Assembly: GCA_002840975.1 (NCBI GenBank)
Contig: PHDN01000023.1
Coordinates: 1-64,000 of the forward strand
Direction: 5' to 3'
Origin: Bacteroidetes bacterium HGW-Bacteroidetes-16
Lineage (GTDB): Bacteria > Bacteroidota > Bacteroidia > Bacteroidales > F082
DNA length: 64,000 nt
This document shows positions 52,145-60,254 of the stretch, piece after piece. Below the pieces are notes generated by a model. It did not search any database. It was not told the origin of the DNA and was given only the letters and a program-made list of their open reading frames with translations. The translations under genes were made by a program, and so were the position numbers. Within the stretch, counting starts at the first letter, position 1; every line of letters starts with the position of its first letter.

Positions 52145-53206
52145 ATGCTAAATCCCCTCTCAAAAAACCGGAATTACTTAATTGCCTATTTAATTGCCTG
52201 GCTTAGCATTATGTTGTTGCAAACGTTCATCATCTTTTATTTTTATGAGGTAAACTGGAAAATCAGCATAGTCGATTCCCTGGTTTTCAACTCCTTGTTT
52301 GCTTTGGTGGGATATAACCTTTGGTATGTTATCAGGTTTAACCTGAAGGAAACCAGTTCGGTGTTCGACATGTTGGTGAATCACCTGGTGGTGGCCGTGA
52401 TCATTGTTTCAGCCTGGATTGGTGGATCGTGGTTGCTGCTCACCAACACTTTTTCCGACTCAGCCACCTACCATCAATTTTTAAATGACAGCCTGCCGTG
52501 GCGGGTCATTATGGGAGTTTTTTACTACCTGCTTTTCATCATGTATTATTATGTAATGCTTTATTATGAAGACCTTCAGGAGAAATTAAAAATTGAAGGG
52601 CAGCTTCAAAATCTGGTTCAACAGGCTGAGTTGAATGCATTGAAATCACAAATCAATCCCCATTTTTTATTTAATAGCCTCAATTCCATCAGTTCACTTA
52701 CCATCACCAATCCCGGAAAAGCTCAGGAAATGGTGATCAAACTTTCTGATTTTCTCCGGTATTCTCTCAGCCACGATAAAACTGAAAAAGCCAGCCTCAA
52801 ACAGGAGTTTGAAAACCTACAACGCTACCTGGACATTGAAAAAATCAGGTTTGGAAAGCGGCTAAAGTTCACCACAGACATCCCTGAGAAATGCTCTGGA
52901 CAACAAATCCCTAACATGATACTGCAGCCTCTTATCGAAAATGCCATTAAACATGGTGTATATCACAGTACTGAAGAAGTGTTGGTAGAACTTAAATGTT
53001 CTGAAAAAGATGGGTTCGTCATAATTGAAATCAGCAACGAATACGACCCTGACGCGATAAAAAAAGCAGGCGAAGGCATTGGGTTGTCCAATATAAAAAA
53101 ACGACTTCAGTTGATTTATCACCGCCAGGATTTGCTTGAAATTCACGCGGAGAAAATGATCTTCAGGGCCCTTATTAAACTTCCAAAATCGCATAGCCAT
53201 GAATAA
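52145..53206 (+). CDS. LytS/YehU-family sensor histidine kinase
   Basis: This 353-residue kinase has four membrane helices (about 10-140) without a large sensor domain, then a His_kinase domain with the phospho-acceptor His in INPHFLFNSLNSISS and an ATPase domain with LQPLIENAIKHGV and GIGLSNIKKRL. It overlaps the LytTR regulator by 8 nt, so the pair is translationally coupled. Stimulus sensing probably depends on the membrane part or on the LiaF-like neighbour. Confidence 0.94.
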   Translation: MLNPLSKNRNYLIAYLIAWLSIMLLQTFIIFYFYEVNWKISIVDSLVFNSLFALVGYNLWYVIRFNLKETSSVFDMLVNHLVVAVIIVSAWIGGSWLLLTNTFSDSATYHQFLNDSLPWRVIMGVFYYLLFIMYYYVMLYYEDLQEKLKIEGQLQNLVQQAELNALKSQINPHFLFNSLNSISSLTITNPGKAQEMVIKLSDFLRYSLSHDKTEKASLKQEFENLQRYLDIEKIRFGKRLKFTTDIPEKCSGQQIPNMILQPLIENAIKHGVYHSTEEVLVELKCSEKDGFVIIEISNEYDPDAIKKAGEGIGLSNIKKRLQLIYHRQDLLEIHAEKMIFRALIKLPKSHSHE

Positions 53207-53954
53207 ACTGCGCACATTGATTATCGAAGATGAAGAACCTGCCCGCGACCTGGTTAAAGCCTATCTAAAGGACAACGAGCATATTGAGCTAATTGGCGAA
53301 TGTGCCGACGGGTTTACCGGTGTAAAGACCATCAATGAAACCAAGCCTGATCTAGTTTTCCTCGACATCCAGATGCCAAAATTAACGGGCTTCGAAATGC
53401 TTGAATTGCTTGATGAAATGCCTGAAATCGTTTTTACAACTGCTTATGATCAGTTTGCCATTAAAGCATTCGAACTCAGTGCCGTGGATTACCTGATGAA
53501 ACCATTCTCGAAAGCACGCTTTAACGAAGCCATTGAGAAAGTGCTTTACCGGGTTCAGAATAAACAACCTGCTACGGCAAATCTGCAACAGCTTTCGCAG
53601 AAGGCTAAAGAAACCAGTACCGCCAAAGTGGAACGCTTGTTTGTTAAAACCGGGAATAAAATAGACGTCATTCCGGTGGACACCATCATCCGTGTTGAAG
53701 CCCAGGACGATTACGTTGAAATCCATAACGAAAAAGGAAAGTTTTTGAAATACGATACCATGAACTTTCTCGAAAAATGCCTTCCGGAAGATACCTTCGT
53801 GCGCGTGCACCGCAGTCATATCATCAACATCAATTTAATCGAAAAAATGGAGAAATATGGCAAAGACAGCTACCTGATCATCATGAAAGACAAGAGCAAG
53901 GTAAATGTAAGTAAATCAAGGGTGAAGGAACTTAAAGAGCAGTTGGGTATTTGA
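53199..53954 (+). CDS. LytTR-family response regulator
   Basis: This 251-residue regulator has a receiver domain (about 1-120; acidic pocket EDEEPAR, phospho-acceptor Asp in LVFLDIQMP) and a LytTR DNA-binding domain (about 145-251; VDTIIRVEAQDDYVEI, FVRVHRSHIININLI). It is the coupled partner of the upstream kinase. LytTR regulators bind paired short direct repeats; no such site was identified with confidence near the group. Confidence 0.95.
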   Translation: MNKLRTLIIEDEEPARDLVKAYLKDNEHIELIGECADGFTGVKTINETKPDLVFLDIQMPKLTGFEMLELLDEMPEIVFTTAYDQFAIKAFELSAVDYLMKPFSKARFNEAIEKVLYRVQNKQPATANLQQLSQKAKETSTAKVERLFVKTGNKIDVIPVDTIIRVEAQDDYVEIHNEKGKFLKYDTMNFLEKCLPEDTFVRVHRSHIININLIEKMEKYGKDSYLIIMKDKSKVNVSKSRVKELKEQLGI

Positions 53955-53979
53955 TAACCAATCAATTATTAACTGATTA

Positions 53980-54294
53980 CTATTGAAAACCGCTCGGACA
54001 TTTTTTATGAAAAATCCGGTCCCACAACGAACGTTTCCTGACTCTGTTTTGCTTTTTCTGTAGCTTTTTCATTTTCTTCATTTGTTTTTTGGTTTGCTCG
54101 CTTTGACTGTCCATGTGGTGTTGAAGTGCCTTGTTGAATTCGGCCTGATTTTCTTTGGCCATCTGATCAACTGCCTTATCAGCCTGCCTCACCTGCTTAC
54201 TCTCGTGTCTGCCAAAAATACAACTCTCACACAACAACATGCTGCCAGCTATAAGCAACATCACAATCAACCGATGGCGTCCAGGTATTTTCAT
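53980..54294 (-). CDS. Small lysine-rich lipoprotein
   Basis: This 104-residue protein starts with a signal peptide and lipobox (LCESC, Cys about 23), followed by a highly charged Lys/Gln-rich helix (KKQMKKMKKLQKKQNRVRKR). The longer frame reaching 54519 would overlap the next lipoprotein gene, so the internal ATG is chosen. Similar small basic lipoproteins of unknown function occur in other Bacteroidota. The charged tail suggests binding to nucleic acid, lipid or peptidoglycan, but nothing specific can be said. Confidence 0.6.
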   Translation of the reverse strand: MKIPGRHRLIVMLLIAGSMLLCESCIFGRHESKQVRQADKAVDQMAKENQAEFNKALQHHMDSQSEQTKKQMKKMKKLQKKQNRVRKRSLWDRIFHKKCPSGFQ

Positions 54295-54385
54295 CTTCAC
54301 CGCAAAGGTAACAGGTTGCATCGAATCCTTATGCATGTAAAATAAAAAAGCTGTAAATTCGTTTAAGTTTTCAAACCATCGTTCC

Positions 54386-54862
54386 ATGATCAAATACACA
54401 AAAGGGCTGTTATTCATTCTGTTGTTGATGGTTGGGGTGTTTGCCTGCAACAAGAGCAATGTGAACCCCAACATTCCACATGTTGTCATTAACCTGACCC
54501 TCGACCCCAATTCGACCATTTTTCAGGAATTAAATACGGTGGGAGGGTGGCTTTATCTGGATGAAGTTCCGGGGATGGTGATTCCATCAGCCAGCAGGGG
54601 AGTGATTGTATATAGGCAGGAGTTATATGTGTTTAAGGCCTATGAACGGCAACCCCCAAACGATCCATTTAAATGTTGCGATAACCAGGGAAGAAATTGT
54701 GGTAAACTGGTGGTTGGTGAATATTACCCATTTGCCATGGATACCTGTGCCAATAACCTGTATTTAATGAATGATGGAAGCCTGTTTCAGGGAGAAGGAC
54801 GGTATCCGCTTATCGAATATTACGCGGTGTACGATGGAAACCTGTTGCATGTATACAATTGA
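54386..54862 (+). CDS. Lipoprotein resembling a Rieske-like domain without ligand residues
   Basis: This 158-residue lipoprotein (lipobox VFAC, Cys21) has a beta-rich body. Segments SRGVIVYRQELYVFKAYERQ and the ending PLIEYYAVYDGNLLHVYN resemble small Rieske-like lipoproteins common in Bacteroidota. The Rieske iron-sulfur ligands (two CxH-type pairs) are missing; instead there are Cys pairs at CC, CG and TC positions. It may therefore bind no cluster or a different metal. No operon partner is evident: the minus-strand lipoprotein diverges from it. Confidence 0.6.
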   Translation: MIKYTKGLLFILLLMVGVFACNKSNVNPNIPHVVINLTLDPNSTIFQELNTVGGWLYLDEVPGMVIPSASRGVIVYRQELYVFKAYERQPPNDPFKCCDNQGRNCGKLVVGEYYPFAMDTCANNLYLMNDGSLFQGEGRYPLIEYYAVYDGNLLHVYN

Positions 54863-54869
54863 CCAAAAA

Positions 54870-54897
54870 ACCCCGGCCAAAATAAACCAGCCGGGGT
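54870..54897 (-). terminator. Rho-independent terminator of etfA (bidirectional hairpin)
   Basis: ACCCCGGC and GCCGGGGT form a perfect 8-bp stem with a 12-nt loop. On the minus strand six T residues follow, ending the etfB-etfA transcript; the same hairpin may also stop the plus-strand lipoprotein transcript. Confidence 0.8.
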
Positions 54898-54918
54898 CGT
54901 ATTTTCAAACCGAAAACA

Positions 54919-55887
54919 TTATGATTTCATTTCCTTGATGGCTTCTATCATTTGGGGAATTACCGTGAACACATCGCCCACAATACCATAATCGGCCACT
55001 TCAAAAATAGGGGCTTCTTTGTCTTTATTCACAGCAACTATCACTTTGGATGAACTTACGCCACCCAAATGTTGGATAGCCCCGGAAATACCAAACGCCA
55101 TGTATAAATTGGGGGCAATAATTTTACCGGTCTGCCCTACATGTTCTGTATGCGAACGCCATCCTTCGTCACTTACCGGACGCGAACAGGCCATCCCCGC
55201 GCTTAACAAGTCCGCCATCTCCTCCAGGCCGCCCCAATTGTCGCCACTTTTCATTCCGCGACCACCTGACACCACAATCTCTGCATCTGATAATAACACC
55301 TTACCGGTCACCTTGTTGGTTTCCTTCACGGTGGTTGTAAAATCGCTGTCGGCCACCTGAGGGTTAAATGCTTCGATGGTTTCGCTGTGGTGTAATTCTA
55401 CAGGTTCAAAAGAGTTTTGCGCCAGGGTGATGACTTTAACATTGGCATTTATTTTTACCTCCGCGAAAGCCTTTCCGGTGAATACTTTTTTCTTCACGAT
55501 AAATGGATCGAATGAAACGGGAAGAGCAACCACTCCTGTCTCCAGACCGGCTTGAAGCCGAACCGCCACCCTGGGAGCCAGGGCTTTACCCAGGTTGTTG
55601 TGTGCCAGAATAATCATTTTCGCTCCTTCGGCTTTGGCAGCAGCTACAATCGCCTTCGACATGGCTTTGTTGTCCAATGAGTTAAAACGGTCATCGGTTA
55701 TTTTAAGCACTTTATTGGTTCCGTAATTGCTCAGCTTTTGTAGTTCGCTATCGGCTACATTGCCAATGGAAAGTGCCGTAACAGTTGATCCGGTTTGTTT
55801 GGCTATGGAGGCTGCATACGAAACCAGTTCGAAGCTGAATTTCTTAAACTTGCCATCCCAGTTTTCCGTATATACTAATATTGACAT
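54919..55887 (-). CDS. etfA: Electron transfer flavoprotein alpha subunit
   Basis: This 322-residue subunit binds FAD in its C-terminal domain; the family signature appears as LYMAFGISGAIQHLGGVSSS and VADYGIVGDVF. The N-terminal part (about 1-190) is the ETF alpha/beta fold. With EtfB it accepts electrons from acyl-CoA dehydrogenases and passes them to a quinone oxidoreductase. The gene is 24 nt after etfB. An acyl-CoA dehydrogenase gene lies a few kilobases away on the same strand. Confidence 0.96.
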   Translation of the reverse strand: MSILVYTENWDGKFKKFSFELVSYAASIAKQTGSTVTALSIGNVADSELQKLSNYGTNKVLKITDDRFNSLDNKAMSKAIVAAAKAEGAKMIILAHNNLGKALAPRVAVRLQAGLETGVVALPVSFDPFIVKKKVFTGKAFAEVKINANVKVITLAQNSFEPVELHHSETIEAFNPQVADSDFTTTVKETNKVTGKVLLSDAEIVVSGGRGMKSGDNWGGLEEMADLLSAGMACSRPVSDEGWRSHTEHVGQTGKIIAPNLYMAFGISGAIQHLGGVSSSKVIVAVNKDKEAPIFEVADYGIVGDVFTVIPQMIEAIKEMKS

Positions 55888-55911
55888 GATTTCAATTTAT
55901 TTAATGAATGA

Positions 55912-56649
55912 CTATAACACTTTGGCTTCTTCGTGCAGCAGCCTGATCAGCTCTTTGGCATTGTCCTCGGCAACCATTTTACAAGCTGCTTTTTTTGGAG
56001 GAAGTTCAAACCTGACAAAAGAAGTTCTGTCCTCCGCTGAAACAGGGGCAGTAACTTTGAGTTCTTTTTTGCGCGCCATCATAATACCACGCATGGCCGG
56101 TATACGGGGTTCTTTGGCGATCCCTTTTTGTACGATGGCCACCACGGGTGTAGTAACAGAAAGTACTTGAGAACCACCATCTATTTCCCGGTTAAAAAAT
56201 AGCTGACCATTTTCGATGTTAATGCCTGAAACGGACGACACTGAAGCAATATCCAGCAATTCGGCCAACATGCCACCTACAGCAGAACCATTGTAGTCAG
56301 AAGCTTCAATTCCGGCCATGATCAAGTCATAGTCCCTGGCCACCGAAGCCAGTTGAGTAGCCACTTCGAAAGCATCTCTTGCCTCCACATCAATCCTGAT
56401 GGCGTCGTCAGCGCCCACAGCCAATGCTTTTCTTAAAGTTGGTTCTGTAGTAGCATTGCCCACGTTGGCTACTGTTATGAGTGAAACCCCTCCCATTTCT
56501 TTCAATTCTACTGCACGGGTGAGGGCCAGCTCATCCCAGGGATTAATAATCCACTGAACACCTGCATCATCAAACGCGGTGTTATCAGATTTGAACCTGA
56601 TTTTTGTGGTGGTGTCAGGCACGTTACTTATTAAAACCAATATTTTCAT
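55912..56649 (-). CDS. etfB: Electron transfer flavoprotein beta subunit
   Basis: This 245-residue subunit of the ETF heterodimer binds AMP in the classical form. It shows the expected beginning KILVLISNVPDTTTKIRF, WIINPWDELALTRAVEL, and ETF beta signature region VAIVQKGIAKEPRIPAMRGI. It is the first gene of the etfB-etfA operon. Whether this pair is a classical or bifurcating ETF cannot be decided from the sequence by eye. Confidence 0.96.
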   Translation of the reverse strand: MKILVLISNVPDTTTKIRFKSDNTAFDDAGVQWIINPWDELALTRAVELKEMGGVSLITVANVGNATTEPTLRKALAVGADDAIRIDVEARDAFEVATQLASVARDYDLIMAGIEASDYNGSAVGGMLAELLDIASVSSVSGINIENGQLFFNREIDGGSQVLSVTTPVVAIVQKGIAKEPRIPAMRGIMMARKKELKVTAPVSAEDRTSFVRFELPPKKAACKMVAEDNAKELIRLLHEEAKVL

Positions 56650-56729
56650 ATTCTGTATTAATTAATGAATTCTATTTTTGGCTATTCTTTTTGGAAAGCA
56701 ACAAATTTCGTAAAAAATCTTTAATAATC

Positions 56730-56757
56730 GTTAATCTGGTTCATGAATCGGATTAAC
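56730..56757. repeat. Imperfect 28-nt palindrome with TTCATGAA centre
   Basis: GTTAATC...GATTAAC arms flank a TTCATGAA core; only two of fourteen pairs deviate, and both are G-T. It touches the stop codon of the UPF0316 gene. It shares the core with the two perfect palindromes bracketing the RAYT gene, so it may be a related REP-type unit. Confidence 0.6.
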
Positions 56758-57356
56758 TATTTCCTCATCTGGCTGGAGCCGAAAATACCGCCAAAGAAAA
56801 AGCTCTTTCTGGTGGAGGCTCCAAAATGTCCCTCGTTGACCTTTTGCACCTCTTCTATGGTATAAAAAGCGTTGGGATTATGCGTATTGATGATTTGAAG
56901 GGCTCCATCCAAATCCTTCCTCTTCACAATACTGAATAACATCTTGATTGGTCCGTTTTTACCTTCGGCGTTTACACTGGTCACTCCAAAGTTGGCTTCA
57001 CGCAAATGCTTTATCAGGTTGGAAGTATCGAATTTGGGTAAAACGCGGATGAGAACTGTACCAATGGACATTTTTTCCACCAAAATAATTCCAATGTAAT
57101 TCCCCATGGCGAACCCGGCACCATAGCCTATATAGGACATAAAATTATCAAGTTGCTGCATAATCTGTCCGATAGCCAACAACCAGATGATCACTTCCAC
57201 AAAACCAAGCAAAGGAGCCAGGTACTTGTATCCGCGCGAAACAAAGATCAATCTTACTGTTCCAACCGAAACATCCAGGATGCGGGCAATGGCAATGAGC
57301 AAGGGCAAGACAACCCAGTTAAATATGTCAGTACTAATCCATTCAGGTGCAACCAT
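56757..57356 (-). CDS. UPF0316/DUF5698-family membrane protein
   Basis: This 199-residue protein has three N-terminal helices (about 12-100; PLLIAIARILDVSVGTVRLI) and a cytosolic C-terminal DUF2179-type domain (about 110-175). The last 25 residues are Ser/Phe/Gly-rich. Function is unknown; relatives occur across bacteria. It is flanked on both sides by palindromes sharing a TTCATGAA core. Confidence 0.85.
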   Translation of the reverse strand: MVAPEWISTDIFNWVVLPLLIAIARILDVSVGTVRLIFVSRGYKYLAPLLGFVEVIIWLLAIGQIMQQLDNFMSYIGYGAGFAMGNYIGIILVEKMSIGTVLIRVLPKFDTSNLIKHLREANFGVTSVNAEGKNGPIKMLFSIVKRKDLDGALQIINTHNPNAFYTIEEVQKVNEGHFGASTRKSFFFGGIFGSSQMRK

Positions 57357-57389
57357 TTAAGTAGTTTTTAAAGTTTTAACATCATGCAA

Positions 57390-57427
57390 AAGTAGTATAT
57401 CCGATTCATGAATCGGATATACTACTT
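57390..57427. repeat. Perfect 38-nt palindrome (left of RAYT)
   Basis: The 19-nt arm AAGTAGTATATCCGATTCA is followed by its exact reverse complement, with centre ATTCATGAAT. It ends before a run of seven Ts, so it could also act as a terminator on the plus strand. It lies 36 nt before the transposase start. Confidence 0.85.
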
Positions 57428-57463
57428 GTTTTTTTATACCTTTAACATGTTAAAACCTATCCC

Positions 57464-58045
57464 ATGACCCTATACTTTAACAAATACCGCATTGAATCCA
57501 ACAGATTGCAGTTTTGGGATTATTCGGCACCAGGCTCGTATTTCATTACAGTTAATACCCAGGATAGATTGACCATTTTAGGTAAAATTGAATATGGCAG
57601 AATGATATTGTCTGATGTCGGCAAGATTGTTTCTGAATTTATTAAAGAAATACCCACCTATCATACACGTGTCATCCAGGACGAATAGATCGTGATGCCG
57701 GACCACTTTCATTGTATTATCACACTAGGTGCGTATAACTTTGATAACGGAGTTTCAAACGTATATACGGTTCATGAGCCGTATATACGTTCTCAGAAAA
57801 CAGACCTTCAGGAATACATTAAACTTCGCAGAAGAATGCTGCTTTTCAAAGTCATAGGCAAATTGAAAATGCAAACTTCTAAGCAAATCAACATCCTCTA
57901 CAACACACCCGGAACCAAAACATGGCAACGCGATTATTACGACCATGTGATCAAAGATGATGGTGAGTTTCAACGGATAAAGCGATACATCCAGGATAAC
58001 CCACGTAACTGGAAGGGGTTGGGGGAGAGTGGTAGTAAAGCGTAA
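57464..58045 (+). pseudogene. REP-associated (IS200-like) Y1 transposase with in-frame TAG
   Basis: The region encodes an HUH-family Y1 transposase of the RAYT type, about 193 codons. The opening RLQFWDYSAPGSYFITVNTQ, the HUH motif in MPDHFHCIITLG and the catalytic-Tyr region RYIQDNPRNWKG are typical. A TAG at 57686-57688 interrupts the frame just before the HUH motif, at a position normally occupied by Trp/Val in EWVIMP-like text; a single G-to-A change from TGG would explain it. The two halves are in the same frame with no shift. The stop codon lies in the right palindrome, overlapping the last codons. Confidence 0.85.
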
Positions 58046-58074
58046 AGCGAATTCATGAATTCGCTTTACGCTTT
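58037..58074. repeat. Perfect 38-nt palindrome (right of RAYT)
   Basis: The 19-nt arm AAAGCGTAAAGCGAATTCA is followed by its exact reverse complement, with the same ATTCATGAAT centre as the left palindrome but unrelated outer arms. It begins within the final transposase codons and ends 9 nt before the acyl-CoA dehydrogenase stop codon. Confidence 0.85.
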
Positions 58075-58082
58075 GCGCTATA

Positions 58083-59222
58083 CTACTGTAACACCGCCCT
58101 TGATATCACGATCTTTTGCACTTCAGAGGTACCTTCATAGATCTGCGTTAGCTTGGCCTCGCGCATCAACCTTTCTACGTGGTATTCCTTTACATATCCA
58201 TAACCTCCATGTATTTGAACGGCTTCGGTGGTAACCTCCATGGCTATGTCGGCTGCATACAGTTTGGCCATCGAGCCGGCGAGCGTATACGACTTGCCAT
58301 TGTCCTTAAGCCAGGCCGCCTTCAAACACAAGTTCCTTGCATTTTCTATCTTCACAGCCATATCTGCCAATTTAAAGGCGATGGCCTGGTGGTTGGCAAT
58401 CAGGGTGCCGAAAGCTTTTCTTTCCTTGGAGTAGGCAACGGCTCGTTCAAAAGCCCCGGAAGCAATACCTAAGGCTTGTGCTGCAATTCCCATGCGGCCC
58501 GCTTCGAGCACTTTCATGGCAAATTTAAACCCGAAACCATCGTCACCAATGCGGTTTTCCTTTGGCACTTTTACATCATTAAACATCACCGAGTGGGTGT
58601 CGGAACTGCGCATTCCCATTTTGTCTTCATGAGGCCCGAGCGAAATGCCCGGAGTATTTTTTTCAACAATAAATGCATTGATTCCTTTATGACCCTTTTC
58701 GGGGTGGGTTTGTGCCATGACGACATAGGTTGAAGCTGAATTGGCGTTGGATATCCAGTTTTTAGTTCCATTGATAATATAATGATCGCCATAATCAACC
58801 GCGGAGGTATGCTGATGTGTTGCATCAGAGCCAGCCTCGGGTTCCGAAAGCAAATAAGCTCCAATCACTTCTCCCCGGGCAAGTGGCCGGAGGTACTTTT
58901 GCTTCTGCTCTTCGGTGCCATACTTCTCTAATCCATGACACACCAGTGAATTGTTGATGGACATGATTACCGCCACCGAAGCATCCACTTTAGAAATTTC
59001 TTCCATTGCCAGTATGTATGACACTGTATCCATTCCTCCGCCATCGTATTTTGGATCTGTCATCATGCCCAAGAAGCCTAATTCACCAAGTTTTTTTATG
59101 TGTTCGGTTGGAAAGGTCGCTTTCTCATCCCGTTCAAGTACATCCTGCAACAATTCACGTTGGGCAAAATCGCGGGCAGCCTGTTGAATCATCAACTGTT
59201 CTTCTGTAAATTCAAAGTTCAT
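58083..59222 (-). CDS. Acyl-CoA dehydrogenase
   Basis: This 379-residue FAD enzyme oxidises short- to medium-chain acyl-CoAs. It contains AYLLSEPEAGSDATHQHTSA, the FAD-binding WISNANSAS region, MGMRSSDTHSVMFNDV, and the C-terminal GGYGYVKEYHVERLMREAKL and IYEGTSEVQKIVISR with the catalytic Glu in YEGTSE. It resembles butyryl-CoA dehydrogenases. The ATG at 59222 is used; a TTG three codons earlier is in frame. The nearby etfBA pair is its likely electron acceptor. Confidence 0.95.
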   Translation of the reverse strand: MNFEFTEEQLMIQQAARDFAQRELLQDVLERDEKATFPTEHIKKLGELGFLGMMTDPKYDGGGMDTVSYILAMEEISKVDASVAVIMSINNSLVCHGLEKYGTEEQKQKYLRPLARGEVIGAYLLSEPEAGSDATHQHTSAVDYGDHYIINGTKNWISNANSASTYVVMAQTHPEKGHKGINAFIVEKNTPGISLGPHEDKMGMRSSDTHSVMFNDVKVPKENRIGDDGFGFKFAMKVLEAGRMGIAAQALGIASGAFERAVAYSKERKAFGTLIANHQAIAFKLADMAVKIENARNLCLKAAWLKDNGKSYTLAGSMAKLYAADIAMEVTTEAVQIHGGYGYVKEYHVERLMREAKLTQIYEGTSEVQKIVISRAVLQ

Positions 59223-59290
59223 TTTTATCAATATTTATACTGCTGTAATTTGACGAATGTAAACAATATTAGCTTAGTAACTCTTCTAAA

Positions 59291-60244
59291 TTATAAAAGC
59301 CATTCATTGCTCATTTTGTTGGCTGTTTTATAAAATTCATTCATCAGGTTTTCAATGAGTTCTGCTGCTGAATGTTCATTGTGAATCAGTGCACAAACCT
59401 GACCTATTTCAAGCTCACCATGTTCGATATCTCCGGCAAAAATACCCGCTTTTGCTCTGCCCTTTCCTAATAGGGTCTTTAATTCTTCAACTGTAGCCCC
59501 TTGACCTTCGGCCTGAACCACCTGATCAAAGAACGCATTTTTAAGCAAGCGCACAGGGATTAGTTTTTTCATCAATAGTCTGGTAGCCCCATCACCTGCA
59601 TCAAAAATAGCCTGTTTAAAGTGCCAATGGCTGGATGACTCAACACATGAAGCAAACAAACTGCCTATCTGAACACCCTCAGCGCCAAGTGCCATGGATG
59701 CATACATGGCCGCTCCGGAAGAAATTCCACCCGCCGCGATCAAAGGTTTTTTAAGCAGTGGACGCAGTTGCGGAATTAAGACCATCGTGGTGGTTTCCTC
59801 AATTCCATTGTGCCCTCCGGCCTCAAAACCTTCGGCTACAATGGCATCAACACCTACAGCCTCTGCCTTAAGGGCAAATTTACTGTTGGCTACCACATGT
59901 GCGACTATAATACCATGTGCTTTTAGTAAGGAGGTATATTTTTCAGGATTTCCGGCAGAGGTAAACACAATCTTCACCTGATGACGCAGTATGATTTCGA
60001 TCAATTCATCGGTTTGGGGATAGATTAACGGAACATTAACCCCAAAAGGCAGGTTTGTCGCAGCCTTGCACTTAATGATATGTTCCTCGAGCAATTCGGG
60101 GCGCATTGATCCGGAACCAATCAGACCCAGACCACCGGCATTGCTCACAGCAGAGGCCAATCTCCAACCACTGCACCAGATCATTCCACCCTGAATGATG
60201 GGATATTTTATTCCAAAAAGTGAAGTTACTTTATTTGCATTCAT
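59291..60244 (-). CDS. Nitronate monooxygenase/FabK-type FMN enzyme
   Basis: This 317-residue TIM-barrel flavoprotein belongs to the NMO/2-nitropropane dioxygenase family. It has KYPIIQGGMIWCSGWRLASA, a His in EAGGHNG, and AAGGISSGAAMYASMALGAEGVQIGS split over the phosphate-binding loop. Members include nitronate monooxygenases and FabK enoyl-ACP reductases; the sequence does not decide between them by eye. It is 10 nt from the ElbB gene and on the same strand, so they are probably cotranscribed. Confidence 0.88.
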   Translation of the reverse strand: MNANKVTSLFGIKYPIIQGGMIWCSGWRLASAVSNAGGLGLIGSGSMRPELLEEHIIKCKAATNLPFGVNVPLIYPQTDELIEIILRHQVKIVFTSAGNPEKYTSLLKAHGIIVAHVVANSKFALKAEAVGVDAIVAEGFEAGGHNGIEETTTMVLIPQLRPLLKKPLIAAGGISSGAAMYASMALGAEGVQIGSLFASCVESSSHWHFKQAIFDAGDGATRLLMKKLIPVRLLKNAFFDQVVQAEGQGATVEELKTLLGKGRAKAGIFAGDIEHGELEIGQVCALIHNEHSAAELIENLMNEFYKTANKMSNEWLL

Positions 60245-60254
60245 ATAGATTGCT

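Larger units (their letters stand above)
57390..58074 (+). mobile_element. RAYT/REP-type element (palindrome-transposase-palindrome)
   Basis: A single Y1-transposase reading region is bracketed by two perfect 38-nt palindromes with the same ATTCATGAAT core. Total length is about 685 bp. This layout matches REP-associated tyrosine transposases, which act on palindromic repeats as single-stranded DNA. The transposase is interrupted by a stop codon, so the element is probably immobile by itself. Confidence 0.7.

Noticed and set aside
53980-54519. Longer 179-codon version of the lysine-rich lipoprotein
   Set aside because: The extra 75 N-terminal residues would bury the lipoprotein signal and overlap the divergent lipoprotein gene; the internal ATG at 54294 gives a classical signal peptide.
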